Part shown: piece by piece, positions 26,635-35,448 of the stretch
Layout: each line of letters begins with the position of its first letter
Position numbering within the stretch: position 1 is the first letter of the stretch
Source: Lutibacter oceani
GTDB taxonomy: Bacteria; Bacteroidota; Bacteroidia; Flavobacteriales; Flavobacteriaceae
DNA length: 64,000 nt
Assembly (NCBI RefSeq): GCF_003384935.1
Contig: NZ_QTTQ01000011.1
Span: 186,001-250,000 of the forward strand
Direction: 5' to 3'
The notes under the pieces: model-generated
Seen by the model: only the letters and a program-made list of their open reading frames with translations
Databases searched by the model: none
What the model was told of the DNA's origin: nothing
Position numbers and translations under genes: made by a program

Positions 26635-28959
26635 TTAATTAATTAAAATTTCATCAATAAATAACCAAGCACCTCCACCTCTTGGATTTTTTTCTAAACA
26701 AGTTGCTTTTACTTTCACAAAACGAGCACTTCGCTTGTCAAATTTCAACGTAAAATCTTTTAATGTAGCACCAGCGTTTTTTTGAAATGCTCTTTCTATT
26801 TTACCAACTTCTTCAAAAGTTTTTCCATCATTTGAAATAAAAACCGCTACTACTGTTGGAAAATAAATATCTGGTCCTTGATTTTCTAAAGCACCTACAG
26901 AAACCTCTTTGATTTCTTGTTCAGTATCTAAATCAATAATCACTTCCATATTTTCACCTAACCAAGCTTGCCATTGTCCATCGTGAAAATTTTTTGTTCC
27001 ACGTAAGGTATTTACCATATTAAATTCACCAGCACCTTGGTATTTTTCGCTATAAGGAACTTTATATTCTACTTTGTGTGCAACAGCTTTATGAAATTTG
27101 ATAGTATCAGTTATTATTTTGCCCATTGGTTTGTTATTGCTAAATAATGAAGCCTTTACAATAGTAGTTTCAGTTAACTCAATAGGTTGTGTATATTTTG
27201 TAGCTTTTTCATTCAATTCATCAGTACCAAAAACATACCTAATATCCGCATTTGGAAATTCATTTTGTAAAGTTAAACTCACCGTTTTATTTTCTAAATT
27301 TACGGAAGTATTTGCTGTAACCAAATAAGCACTTTTAGCATAATTAATATTTAAATTTTCGTAGCGCTTAAATAAAGACGGTAATCTTAATGAAAAATCT
27401 TTCCAATTTCGCAATTCTTTTGGCGACCAAAGGGTTTCAGAAAGTGCTGCTAGTCTTGGAAAAATCATATATTCCGAATGTTGTTCGGTTGTAATATATT
27501 CCGACCATAAATTTGCCTGTCCGCCTAATACATGTTTGGCCTCCTCATGGGTCATTTCTTCAACAACTGGATCAAACTGATATACTTTACTAACAGGCGT
27601 AAAACCACCAATAGCAAGCGGCTCTTCATTTTGCGGACCTTGGTAATGATCAAAATAACAATGTGTTCCTGGAGTCATAATTACATCATGACCTTGTTTA
27701 GCAGCTTCAACTCCACCTTTCACTCCACGCCAACTCATAACAGTTGCTTCAGGAGCTAAACCACCTTCCAAAATTTCATCCCAACCAATTAGTTTTTTTC
27801 CTTTTGAATTGATAAATTTCTCCATACGTTTAACAAAATAACTTTGTAATTCTTCAACGTCATCTAATCCTTCAGTTTTCATTCTTTTTTTACAATGTGG
27901 ACAAACTTTCCAATTTGTTTTGGTAGCCTCATCACCACCAATATGAATGTATTTTGAAGGGAAAATATCTATTACTTCCAATAAAACATTTTCTAAAAAT
28001 TCAAAAGTAGATTCTTTTCCAGCACAATAAATATCTGTTATTGGCCAAACACCGCCAGAAGGAACTGCAACTTGTTTGTTAAAACAGCCTAACTCTGGAT
28101 AAGCAGCCAATGCACTAGTAACGTGTGCCGGCATTTCAATTTCAGGAATTATTTCAATACTTTTTGATGCTGCATAAGCAACCAATTCTTTTAATTCTTC
28201 TTGTGTATAAAAGCCACCGTATGTGCCTTTTTCTTTTGGATCTGATGTTTCCCTTGCATTCCAATGCTTATCTTCTTGATCAACTCTCCAAGCTCCAACT
28301 TCGGTTAGCTTTGGATACTTTTTAATTTCAATCCTCCAACCTTGATCATCCACCAAATGCAAATGCAACACATTCATTTTGTGCATTGCTAGCCTATCAA
28401 TAGTTTTTTTGATATAATCCTTTTTGAAGAAATGTCGAGAAACGTCTAAATGTAAACCTCTGTATTGAAAGCGAGGTTGATCTTTTACCTCTAAATTTGG
28501 AATTACCCAATCTTGATTTGTAACTAAAGTTGAACTTTCAATAGCTTCCGGCAACAATTGCCTAACTGTTTCTAAACCATATAAAAAACCTGCATTTTCA
28601 TTTGCCGTAATGGTTATTTTAGTATTGGTAACTGAAAGTTCATACGCTTCGCTTGCAAATGCTGAATTTGTTAAAAACTGAATAAAATTTTTGTCTGGTG
28701 TTTCCTTTACAATTTGAAGATTAAAACCTGCTGCTGTATCAAATTTTTCACTAAACTGTTTAGCTATTTTTTCTTGAAAAGAGTTGGTTGCAACAATCTG
28801 CGTATTTTTAGTAAACTCAAATACACCTTTCTGTAATTGTAATTCAACAGGTTTTGGAATTATATGAATATCACTCTCTGTAAAAACTTTAGTTTTTGTG
28901 CATGACATTATACTTACTATAAGTACTAATAGTAGTAGACCTTTATTTGCTATTTTCAT
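26635..28959 (-). CDS. GH20 beta-N-acetylhexosaminidase lipoprotein with C-terminal sugar-binding-like domain
   Basis: This 774-residue lipoprotein has its lipobox Cys at about residue 20 (SIMSCTKTK). An N-terminal GH20b domain (about 30-155) precedes the catalytic barrel with FQYRGLHLDVSRHFF, MNVLHLHLVDDQGWRIEIK and the acid-base pair Asp343-Glu344 in HIGGDEATKTNW. The latter part holds a chitobiase-type C-terminal segment (about 545-620) and an F5/8-type discoidin-like domain to the end (KNFHDGQWQAWLGENMEVIIDLD, FVKVKATC). It removes terminal beta-GlcNAc (or GalNAc) from the non-reducing end by substrate-assisted catalysis. In this operon it could trim antennae or split the chitobiose core once mannose is gone. 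Confidence 0.95.
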   Translation of the reverse strand: MKIANKGLLLLVLIVSIMSCTKTKVFTESDIHIIPKPVELQLQKGVFEFTKNTQIVATNSFQEKIAKQFSEKFDTAAGFNLQIVKETPDKNFIQFLTNSAFASEAYELSVTNTKITITANENAGFLYGLETVRQLLPEAIESSTLVTNQDWVIPNLEVKDQPRFQYRGLHLDVSRHFFKKDYIKKTIDRLAMHKMNVLHLHLVDDQGWRIEIKKYPKLTEVGAWRVDQEDKHWNARETSDPKEKGTYGGFYTQEELKELVAYAASKSIEIIPEIEMPAHVTSALAAYPELGCFNKQVAVPSGGVWPITDIYCAGKESTFEFLENVLLEVIDIFPSKYIHIGGDEATKTNWKVCPHCKKRMKTEGLDDVEELQSYFVKRMEKFINSKGKKLIGWDEILEGGLAPEATVMSWRGVKGGVEAAKQGHDVIMTPGTHCYFDHYQGPQNEEPLAIGGFTPVSKVYQFDPVVEEMTHEEAKHVLGGQANLWSEYITTEQHSEYMIFPRLAALSETLWSPKELRNWKDFSLRLPSLFKRYENLNINYAKSAYLVTANTSVNLENKTVSLTLQNEFPNADIRYVFGTDELNEKATKYTQPIELTETTIVKASLFSNNKPMGKIITDTIKFHKAVAHKVEYKVPYSEKYQGAGEFNMVNTLRGTKNFHDGQWQAWLGENMEVIIDLDTEQEIKEVSVGALENQGPDIYFPTVVAVFISNDGKTFEEVGKIERAFQKNAGATLKDFTLKFDKRSARFVKVKATCLEKNPRGGGAWLFIDEILIN

Positions 28960-28991
28960 TTTTAAGTGTTTTATTTTTTAAACTCTTTTTA

Positions 28992-30011
28992 TTAATTATC
29001 CCAAGACATTTTAAATTGTGCATCTTCCATTCTATTTCCTGTTTTTTCATCATAAATTGCATAATTAAATCCTGATCGCAAACTATAACCAGCGTGTTCT
29101 CCATTTTTATTTACGGCAATAAATCCAACTTGTAAATACTCCATATCTTTATGATTTTTATGCTTATTGTAAATACGTTCTACAATTTCTTTGCAAGCTT
29201 CAAAAGGTGATTTTCCTTGACGCATTAACTCAACAACCATGGCGCTGCCAGCTGTTCTAATAACTGCTTCTCCTAAACCTGTTGCCGCTGCTGCACCAAC
29301 CTCATTATCTAAAAACAATCCTGCACCAATAATTGGAGAATCGCCTACTCTACCATGCATTTTCCAAGCAGCTCCACTTGTAGTGCAACCTCCTGAAATA
29401 TTGCCATCTTCATCAATTACCAACATTGAAATAGTATCGTGATTTTCAATATTTATTACAGGTTTGTATTTGGATTCTTCCAGCCATTTTTTCCAGTCTT
29501 TTTCAGCTTCAGGTGTTAATAAATTTTCTTCAACAAAACCTTCAGACAATGCAAATTGAAGTGCTCCTTCACCAGATAACATTACGTGAGGTGTGTTTTG
29601 TAATACTTTTTTCGCAACCGAAATTGGATGTTTTATTCCTTGTAAAAAAGATACCGAACCACAATTACTGTTAAAGTCCATAATACAAGCATCTAACGTT
29701 ACTTTTCCTTCTCTGTCTGGAAAACCTCCATAACCAACACTTCTAACAGCTGGATCCGCTTCGGGAATTTTCATACCAGCTTCAATAGCATCCAATGTAG
29801 ATTTTCCATTTTTTAATTGTTTCCAAGTTTCTTCATTTGCCGGTAAACCGTGATTCCATGTAGAAATAATTAGCGGCTTTTTTTGATTTTTAATCACCAA
29901 CTTTTCAGAAGATTTTTCCTCTTTTTCAGTAAGTTCTTTACAACTTAAAATAGTGCTTATTCCTATGGTTCCTAAAGCGGCTTTTTTTATAAAATCTCTT
30001 CTTTGTGACAT
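28992..30011 (-). CDS. N4-(beta-N-acetylglucosaminyl)-L-asparaginase (glycosylasparaginase)
   Basis: This 339-residue Ntn-hydrolase cleaves GlcNAc-Asn, the last link left when a glycoprotein has been proteolysed. It matures by autocleavage before Thr193 in NHDTISML, and Thr193 becomes the nucleophile (Thr152 of the Elizabethkingia enzyme). The segments GRVGDSPIIGAGLFLDNEVGAAAATGLGE and SVGYGGFPDREGKVTLDACIMD are family hallmarks. The N-terminus carries a twin-arginine-type signal (SQRRDFIKKAALG) and a lipobox Cys24 (TILSC), so it is probably folded before export and anchored as a lipoprotein. It lies 10 bases after GH92 copy 2 and 32 before GH20. Confidence 0.95.
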   Translation of the reverse strand: MSQRRDFIKKAALGTIGISTILSCKELTEKEEKSSEKLVIKNQKKPLIISTWNHGLPANEETWKQLKNGKSTLDAIEAGMKIPEADPAVRSVGYGGFPDREGKVTLDACIMDFNSNCGSVSFLQGIKHPISVAKKVLQNTPHVMLSGEGALQFALSEGFVEENLLTPEAEKDWKKWLEESKYKPVINIENHDTISMLVIDEDGNISGGCTTSGAAWKMHGRVGDSPIIGAGLFLDNEVGAAAATGLGEAVIRTAGSAMVVELMRQGKSPFEACKEIVERIYNKHKNHKDMEYLQVGFIAVNKNGEHAGYSLRSGFNYAIYDEKTGNRMEDAQFKMSWDN

Positions 30012-30021
30012 AAACTTGTTT

Positions 30022-32262
30022 TTAATTATACATTTTTGAACTTGAAGCCATGGTATTTTTTGAATTTTTATTTGGAAGATTTCCCATTGTAAAAATCAAT
30101 TTTCCACCTTCCATAATTTCTGTATGTTCAATGTAATTTCGTTCTATTATTTTACCATTTAACTCAATAGTTTGAATGTATCTATTTTCTGAACTATTGT
30201 TTTTAGTTTCAACAGTAAACTTTTTTCCGTTTTCTAAATTTAGCGTTGCAGCATCAACAATTGGCGAACCAAAAGCGTAAATTCCCTGTGCTGGATTTAC
30301 CGGATAAAAACCCAAAGCACTAAAAACATACCAAGACGACATTTGTCCGCAATCTTCATTACCACAATGTCCGTTTGGTTCATTTTTATATTGCGTTTCC
30401 AAAATTTCACGTACTAATTCTTGTGTTTTCCAAGGTTTTTCAACATAATTATACAAATATGCAACATGATGACTTGGTTCGTTTCCATGGGCGTATTGCC
30501 CAATCATTCCTGTACTGAAAATTGGCAATTTATCTTCTGGCAGTGGATTTAAGGAAAACATGGTGTCTAATTTCTTTTCAAACAATTCTTTTCCTCCAAT
30601 AATATCGGTTAAACCCTCAATATTATGTTGCACGGACCAAAAGTATTGCCAAGCATTACTTTCGCAAAAATAAGGTGAGTATTCCTTAGGAATAAACTCC
30701 TTCACAAATTCACCATTTTTCAATTTTGGACGCATAAATGTTGAATGCGAATCATAAATATTTCGCCAATTTTCAGAACGTTTTAAAAACTCATTATAGG
30801 CTTCTGTTTTACCTAAAGCTTTTGCAAACTGAGCAATGCACCAATCGTCATACGCATATTCTAATGTTTTAGAAACTGACCAATTTTCATGATGTTCATC
30901 CACAGGAACATAACCCAGCTCCATATATTCATTTATTTGTCTTGAATTGTCTGTTGCACTTGCAAAGCAAGCTTCAAAAGCTAGCTCAACATCAAAATTT
31001 TTAATTCCTTTAAAATAGGCATCTACAATCACCGGAACCGCGTGGTAACCAATCATCATATTTGTTTCATTTCCCTGCATTGACCAAACTGGTAATAAAC
31101 CGGTTTCTTTATAATGAGCCAATAAAGAATTAACCATATCCGATGTTCTTTTAGGGTGTAAAATCGTGTACAGTGGATGTGCTGCACGGTATGTATCCCA
31201 CAAAGAAAAAGTATCGTATCTATCAAATCCTTCGGCTTTTATAATACTATCGTTAGCTCCTTTATAATTTGAATTGTAATCACTTAATAAGGTTGGCGCC
31301 AACATAGATTGATACAACATTGTATAAAAAATATGTTTTTTTGTTTCGTTTGAAGTTGAAATTTCAATTTTACTGAGTTCTTTTTCCCATTTAGCTTCTG
31401 CTCGTTGTTTTATTACTTCAAAATTAAAATCAGGCGCTTCAATTGCTAAAGATTTATGAGCTCCTACAATATTTGCCGAAGAAATACCCGTTTTTAAAAT
31501 AATTTGCTCGCCTTCGGTAGTTGCATACTCTAAAATTATTTTGGTGTTTTTAGCTGTAACTGGCGAAGTTGTTAGCGTATCATTTTTAAATAATTGGTAC
31601 GACTCAAATGGTTTAGATACTTTAATAACAAAATATACACGTTGGTCTTTTGCCCAACCTGTTGATTTTCGATACCCTTCAATCGTGCTATTATCAACAA
31701 CATTAAAATAGGTTTCTGTTGGACTGTCCCAATTTAATGCATAACCTAAATCTATATGAATTTGTGATAAGCTATCTTTTGGAAATGTATAACGATGAAT
31801 TCCAGTTCTTTCAGTAGTCGTTAATTCTGCTTTAATTCCATAATCTAACAAATCAACTGAATAGTAACCTGGTGAAGCTGTTTCCTTATCGTGAGAAAAA
31901 CTCGAAAAAGGTTTGAAATTATTTTCTTTAATTCTTTTTGAAGATTTACTGTTTGTTGGCATTACCAAAATATCATACAAATCTCCTGCTCCAGTTCCTG
32001 TTAAATGCATGTGTGAAAACCCTGAAATGATAAAATCTTGGTAATAATAACCCGCAATTCTGTCCCAACCTGGAATGCCAATATCCGGACTTAATTGCAC
32101 CATTCCAAAAGGAACAGTTGCTCCTGGATAGGTATTTCCAGGACCATCAGTTCCAATAAATGGGTTTACATAGTTTGTTAATTTTTTAGGTTTTATTTCT
32201 GTTTTTGAACAACCAAAAAGTAACCCTGAAAAAATGACAACTATAAGTCCAAACTGCTTCAT
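30022..32262 (-). CDS. GH92 alpha-mannosidase, copy 2 (lipoprotein, GNEPSHH subgroup)
   Basis: This 746-residue lipoprotein has its lipobox Cys at 18 (LLFGCSKTE). Family motifs are NYVNPFIGTDGPGNTYPGA, FSHMHLTGTGAGDLYDI, TFSLWDTYRAAHPLYT, ESNAWQYFWSVQHN, HGNEPSHHVAYLYNY and GNEDCGQMSSWYVFSALGFYPVNP. GH92 enzymes remove alpha-1,2-, alpha-1,3-, alpha-1,4- or alpha-1,6-mannose by inversion with calcium. This copy shares its NEPSHH and CGQM motifs with copy 3, so the two probably act on related linkages. The operon position is six bases after the GHL10-like gene and ten before the glycosylasparaginase. At the acid position it reads ESNAWQY where the other two copies read EGNAWQ. Confidence 0.95.
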   Translation of the reverse strand: MKQFGLIVVIFSGLLFGCSKTEIKPKKLTNYVNPFIGTDGPGNTYPGATVPFGMVQLSPDIGIPGWDRIAGYYYQDFIISGFSHMHLTGTGAGDLYDILVMPTNSKSSKRIKENNFKPFSSFSHDKETASPGYYSVDLLDYGIKAELTTTERTGIHRYTFPKDSLSQIHIDLGYALNWDSPTETYFNVVDNSTIEGYRKSTGWAKDQRVYFVIKVSKPFESYQLFKNDTLTTSPVTAKNTKIILEYATTEGEQIILKTGISSANIVGAHKSLAIEAPDFNFEVIKQRAEAKWEKELSKIEISTSNETKKHIFYTMLYQSMLAPTLLSDYNSNYKGANDSIIKAEGFDRYDTFSLWDTYRAAHPLYTILHPKRTSDMVNSLLAHYKETGLLPVWSMQGNETNMMIGYHAVPVIVDAYFKGIKNFDVELAFEACFASATDNSRQINEYMELGYVPVDEHHENWSVSKTLEYAYDDWCIAQFAKALGKTEAYNEFLKRSENWRNIYDSHSTFMRPKLKNGEFVKEFIPKEYSPYFCESNAWQYFWSVQHNIEGLTDIIGGKELFEKKLDTMFSLNPLPEDKLPIFSTGMIGQYAHGNEPSHHVAYLYNYVEKPWKTQELVREILETQYKNEPNGHCGNEDCGQMSSWYVFSALGFYPVNPAQGIYAFGSPIVDAATLNLENGKKFTVETKNNSSENRYIQTIELNGKIIERNYIEHTEIMEGGKLIFTMGNLPNKNSKNTMASSSKMYN

Positions 32263-32268
32263 AAATTA

Positions 32269-33387
32269 CTATTTCAAACTTTCTTTTGTTTCTTTAATTG
32301 CTTTTAAATAATCTTCTGAAATTGCTGGACCATCAAAAAATGTAATTCCTTTTGCGCCATTTTCTTTTGCTAGTAAAATTGCTTGTTTAAAATCTTCAAC
32401 AGATTTAAAATCTGGCATATAAATTCCGGTATTAATACCAATTCCTTTATCTTTTACATCTTCAACACCTTGTTTGGTTGCAAAACCAATCCAATCTACT
32501 TCTTCATTATAAAAACCGTGATAAATCATTGGATATACTTCGTTAATGGTCCATTTATCCCAACGTTGACGCACCATATGATCTGCCATTTCAGGATAAG
32601 GAAAAACGGCTGCAGTTAATTTTTTGTTGTATTTATGTACAATTTTATAAGCATCATTTACTACATTTCTAACAGCATTTAAACGAAATTGTTTCCATTC
32701 CATATCAATGTCTGTATTTTTTATATTTCTTGGATTTTTATGATGCATTTTTTCAAATTCGCTTACACAAACATCGCAATAACAAAAATCGAACTCCGGT
32801 AATTCTTCATCTTGTACTAAATCGTATTTTGGCAGTAAACCAATTGGTAGGAAAATATCTGAAAAACGAATATAATCTAAATGAACACTTTCAATGCCAT
32901 CAACTTTAGCCAAACCTTCAACCAAACTTAAAACATGGTTACGAGACTCCTCTCTAGTTGGGCATAACCATTGGTAATAACCAACATACGGACGTGTATC
33001 AAAACATGATTTTCCTTCTCTACTAACTGCGTACCATTCTGGATGTTTTAGAGCAATAGTGTCTCCTGGGCGATTCATTGCCATAATCCATGCATGAACT
33101 TTTAATCCTTTTTCGGTTGCAATAGGCGCAATTCTTTTTAACAATTCAGGATCTGTTCCTGTATTGATTAACACCTCATCAATACCAGCTGACTTGTATT
33201 TTTCAAATTCTTGAGCGTATTCTTCATTCGATTTTTCATTATTTGCGGTGGTCCAAACACCAAATTCAAACACGTTTTCTGTTTTAATGGTTTCAGAAAT
33301 TACTGTTGTGTCTTTTTTTTCTTCTTTGGTTTCACAAGAAAAAATAGTTAATACAACTGCAAAAAATAATAATTTGTGTAAGTTCAT
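32269..33387 (-). CDS. GHL10-like putative glycoside hydrolase lipoprotein, substrate unknown
   Basis: This 372-residue lipoprotein has its lipobox Cys at 18 (TIFSCETKE). The rest looks like a TIM barrel of the glycosyl hydrolase-like 10 type: GVWTTANNEK, then SAGIDEVLINTG (strand 2), GLKVHAWIMAMNRPGD, a DGIESVHLDYIRFSD strand with Asp171 at a likely active-site position, and a Cys cluster CYCDVC (202-207). Later come KLTAAVFPYPEMADH, WTINEVYPMIYHGFY and GAKGITFFDGPAIS. I cannot place it in a characterised GH family. In a locus without any recognisable GH18, GH85 or GH163 endo-beta-N-acetylglucosaminidase, it is a candidate for core cleavage. That is inference. It sits seven bases after the CBM9-like gene and six before GH92 copy 2. 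Confidence 0.7.
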   Translation of the reverse strand: MNLHKLLFFAVVLTIFSCETKEEKKDTTVISETIKTENVFEFGVWTTANNEKSNEEYAQEFEKYKSAGIDEVLINTGTDPELLKRIAPIATEKGLKVHAWIMAMNRPGDTIALKHPEWYAVSREGKSCFDTRPYVGYYQWLCPTREESRNHVLSLVEGLAKVDGIESVHLDYIRFSDIFLPIGLLPKYDLVQDEELPEFDFCYCDVCVSEFEKMHHKNPRNIKNTDIDMEWKQFRLNAVRNVVNDAYKIVHKYNKKLTAAVFPYPEMADHMVRQRWDKWTINEVYPMIYHGFYNEEVDWIGFATKQGVEDVKDKGIGINTGIYMPDFKSVEDFKQAILLAKENGAKGITFFDGPAISEDYLKAIKETKESLK

Positions 33388-33394
33388 AATAGAT

Positions 33395-34456
33395 TTAATT
33401 TGAAATAATTTTACCGTTTTCTTTAATAATTAATATTGTGTTAGTAAAAGGGCTTTTTACTGAAATATTATAACCTGTTGCGTGATTTTCTAATGTTGGT
33501 TGCAATGTTTTATGATTTACAATAATTGCTTTAGAAGTTAAACTATCTATAGTTGTTGCCCATTTTTTATACTTTTTAAAATAGCTTTTTTGAGATTTAT
33601 ACAAACTGTATAATTCGGCTTTAACAGCATCATCTTGCGGAATTGTAAAACTGTCTTTTGAACCTACTTCTTTTAATGAAAAATACACATAACCCCATTT
33701 TTCTGGTTCATGCATATTTATAACGCCTTGTGGGGACCAAACCCAATTGTATTCATGTAATAATTTGCCTTCAGCATCTTTTTTTCTTTGATACACCCCA
33801 TTTTCTAATTGAAAATCCCAATTAACTCTCGAAAAATTAACTCTCCAATGTTTATTTTCAGGAACATTTTTTTCAAAATAAGAAGTTTTATAAGCTTCCC
33901 AGGGAATTGCCAATTCTAATGTCCAGCCTTTATCTTTATCATTTGGATTATTAATAGTTCCATCAACTTTAACAGCAGATTTTAATCCAGTTAACGTCCA
34001 ATCGTTTAAAGCTTCGTTCTTTTCTCTGTATGCCTTTGTAATAAATAAATCCCAAACTGTATTTAGGGCATTTACTTCTAATTCATAATAGTTAAAAGTA
34101 TCTCCATCTGGATCAATAAAAACTTCAAAATCGTTGTTATGAAAAATAATAGCATCGTGTTCAGTAATATCTGCCCAAACGTGTGGTTCTTCTAATTTAG
34201 CCAAAATATAAAAGTAAGTTTCATCCCACATCATTTTAACTTGTGTATTGTATGTTGGTTCTTTTATACCTTCAATATCAATAAAAGTATCAGACCATTT
34301 AACCTTATTCCAAGAGTTTTCCGTTGATTCTCCATCAATTTTAATTTCTTCAGAAGTTTTATAAGCAATATAACTTTTAGGAACATTATTTGTTGATTGC
34401 GCACAACTTACAATTGAAAACAAATACAATGCTATAACTAATCTATTGAACTTCAT
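33395..34456 (-). CDS. CBM9-like carbohydrate-binding lipoprotein
   Basis: This 353-residue protein has a lipobox Cys at about 18 (FSIVSCAQST). Residues about 28-265 resemble a family 9-like carbohydrate-binding module: EEIKIDGESTENSWNKVKWSD, TQVKMMWDETYFYILAKLEEPHVWA, FEVFIDPDGDTFNYYELEVNALNTVWDLFI, GWTLELAIPWEA and WRVNFSRVNWDF. The C-terminal 80 residues are basic and unassigned. CBM9 modules bind the reducing ends of glycans, so the protein could hold released N-glycans in the periplasm or at the surface. No catalytic motif is recognised. It is ten bases after GH130 and seven before the GHL10-like gene. Confidence 0.8.
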   Translation of the reverse strand: MKFNRLVIALYLFSIVSCAQSTNNVPKSYIAYKTSEEIKIDGESTENSWNKVKWSDTFIDIEGIKEPTYNTQVKMMWDETYFYILAKLEEPHVWADITEHDAIIFHNNDFEVFIDPDGDTFNYYELEVNALNTVWDLFITKAYREKNEALNDWTLTGLKSAVKVDGTINNPNDKDKGWTLELAIPWEAYKTSYFEKNVPENKHWRVNFSRVNWDFQLENGVYQRKKDAEGKLLHEYNWVWSPQGVINMHEPEKWGYVYFSLKEVGSKDSFTIPQDDAVKAELYSLYKSQKSYFKKYKKWATTIDSLTSKAIIVNHKTLQPTLENHATGYNISVKSPFTNTILIIKENGKIISN

Positions 34457-34466
34457 ATCTAAAATT

Positions 34467-35432
34467 TTATAAACTATTCTCTTTTGTATATTGAATTACT
34501 TCACTTATTTTTCCATATGCCAAAGCAACAACAGTATCTGCTGCTCCATAGTAAATTGCTAATTTATCTTGTTCAATATCGTGCAATGCAGCACAAGGAA
34601 ACACCACATTTGGCACATCACCTACCTGCTCGTAATTAACTTGTGGACCTAATAAATAGGGCTGTGTTCTGTATTTTACATTATCTGGCTGGTTTTCATC
34701 TAAAATGGCTGCTCCCATTGCATACCTAAATCCGTTGCATGTATTTATTACACCGTGGTACAACATTAACCAACCTTCGTTAGTTAAAATAGGAATGGGT
34801 CCTGCACCAATTTTTGTGCATTGCCAAGCACTGTCTTCAAAAGCTGTGGCTTTCATAACACAACGATGCTCTCCCCAAAATTTCATATCAGGACTGTAAC
34901 TAATGTAAATATCTCCAAAAGGTGTATGCCCGTTATCACTTGGTCGACTTAACATGGCGTATTTTCCGTTGATTTTTTGAGGAAATAAAACACCGTTTCT
35001 ATTAAATGGAAGAAAAGCATTTTCACATTGAAAAAATTCAACAAAATCAAACGTATAGGCAATACCAATTGTTGGTCCATGATAACCGTTACACCAAGTA
35101 ATCCAATACCTATCTTCAATAAAAACAACACGCGGATCGTATTTATAATCAGAATCAATCATTTCAGTATTTCCAGCCTTCATTTCAATTGGCTCATGAT
35201 TTATGTTCCAATCGATTCCATTTTTACTAAAACCAGCAAAAATATTCATTTGAACTGCCTTGTTGTCACATCTAAAAACACCTGCAAAACCATCTTTAAA
35301 AGGCACAACTGCACTATTAAAAATACTGTTTGAAGTTGGTATTTGATCTCGATTAATAATTGGATTTTCAGAATATCTCCAAATTACTTCGTTGCTATTT
35401 ATTGGTTTATCTTGCCAAGGAATTGTATTCAT
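34467..35432 (-). CDS. GH130 beta-1,4-mannosyl-N-acetylglucosamine phosphorylase-like enzyme
   Basis: This 321-residue enzyme has the GH130 five-bladed fold: [23 protein letters not shown], the catalytic Asp99 in [45 protein letters not shown] and [20 protein letters not shown]. It has no signal peptide, which makes a cytoplasmic enzyme likely. GH130 phosphorylases use phosphate to split Man-beta-1,4-GlcNAc (or mannosyl-chitobiose) into mannose 1-phosphate and the GlcNAc sugar. Members of this type in Bacteroides accompany N-glycan use. A mannan-specific GH130 is the alternative, but the surrounding genes favour the N-glycan core. It lies 16 bases after the symporter, which may supply its substrate. 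Confidence 0.9.
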   Translation of the reverse strand: MNTIPWQDKPINSNEVIWRYSENPIINRDQIPTSNSIFNSAVVPFKDGFAGVFRCDNKAVQMNIFAGFSKNGIDWNINHEPIEMKAGNTEMIDSDYKYDPRVVFIEDRYWITWCNGYHGPTIGIAYTFDFVEFFQCENAFLPFNRNGVLFPQKINGKYAMLSRPSDNGHTPFGDIYISYSPDMKFWGEHRCVMKATAFEDSAWQCTKIGAGPIPILTNEGWLMLYHGVINTCNGFRYAMGAAILDENQPDNVKYRTQPYLLGPQVNYEQVGDVPNVVFPCAALHDIEQDKLAIYYGAADTVVALAYGKISEVIQYTKENSL

Positions 35433-35448
35433 TTTATATATTAAATTT

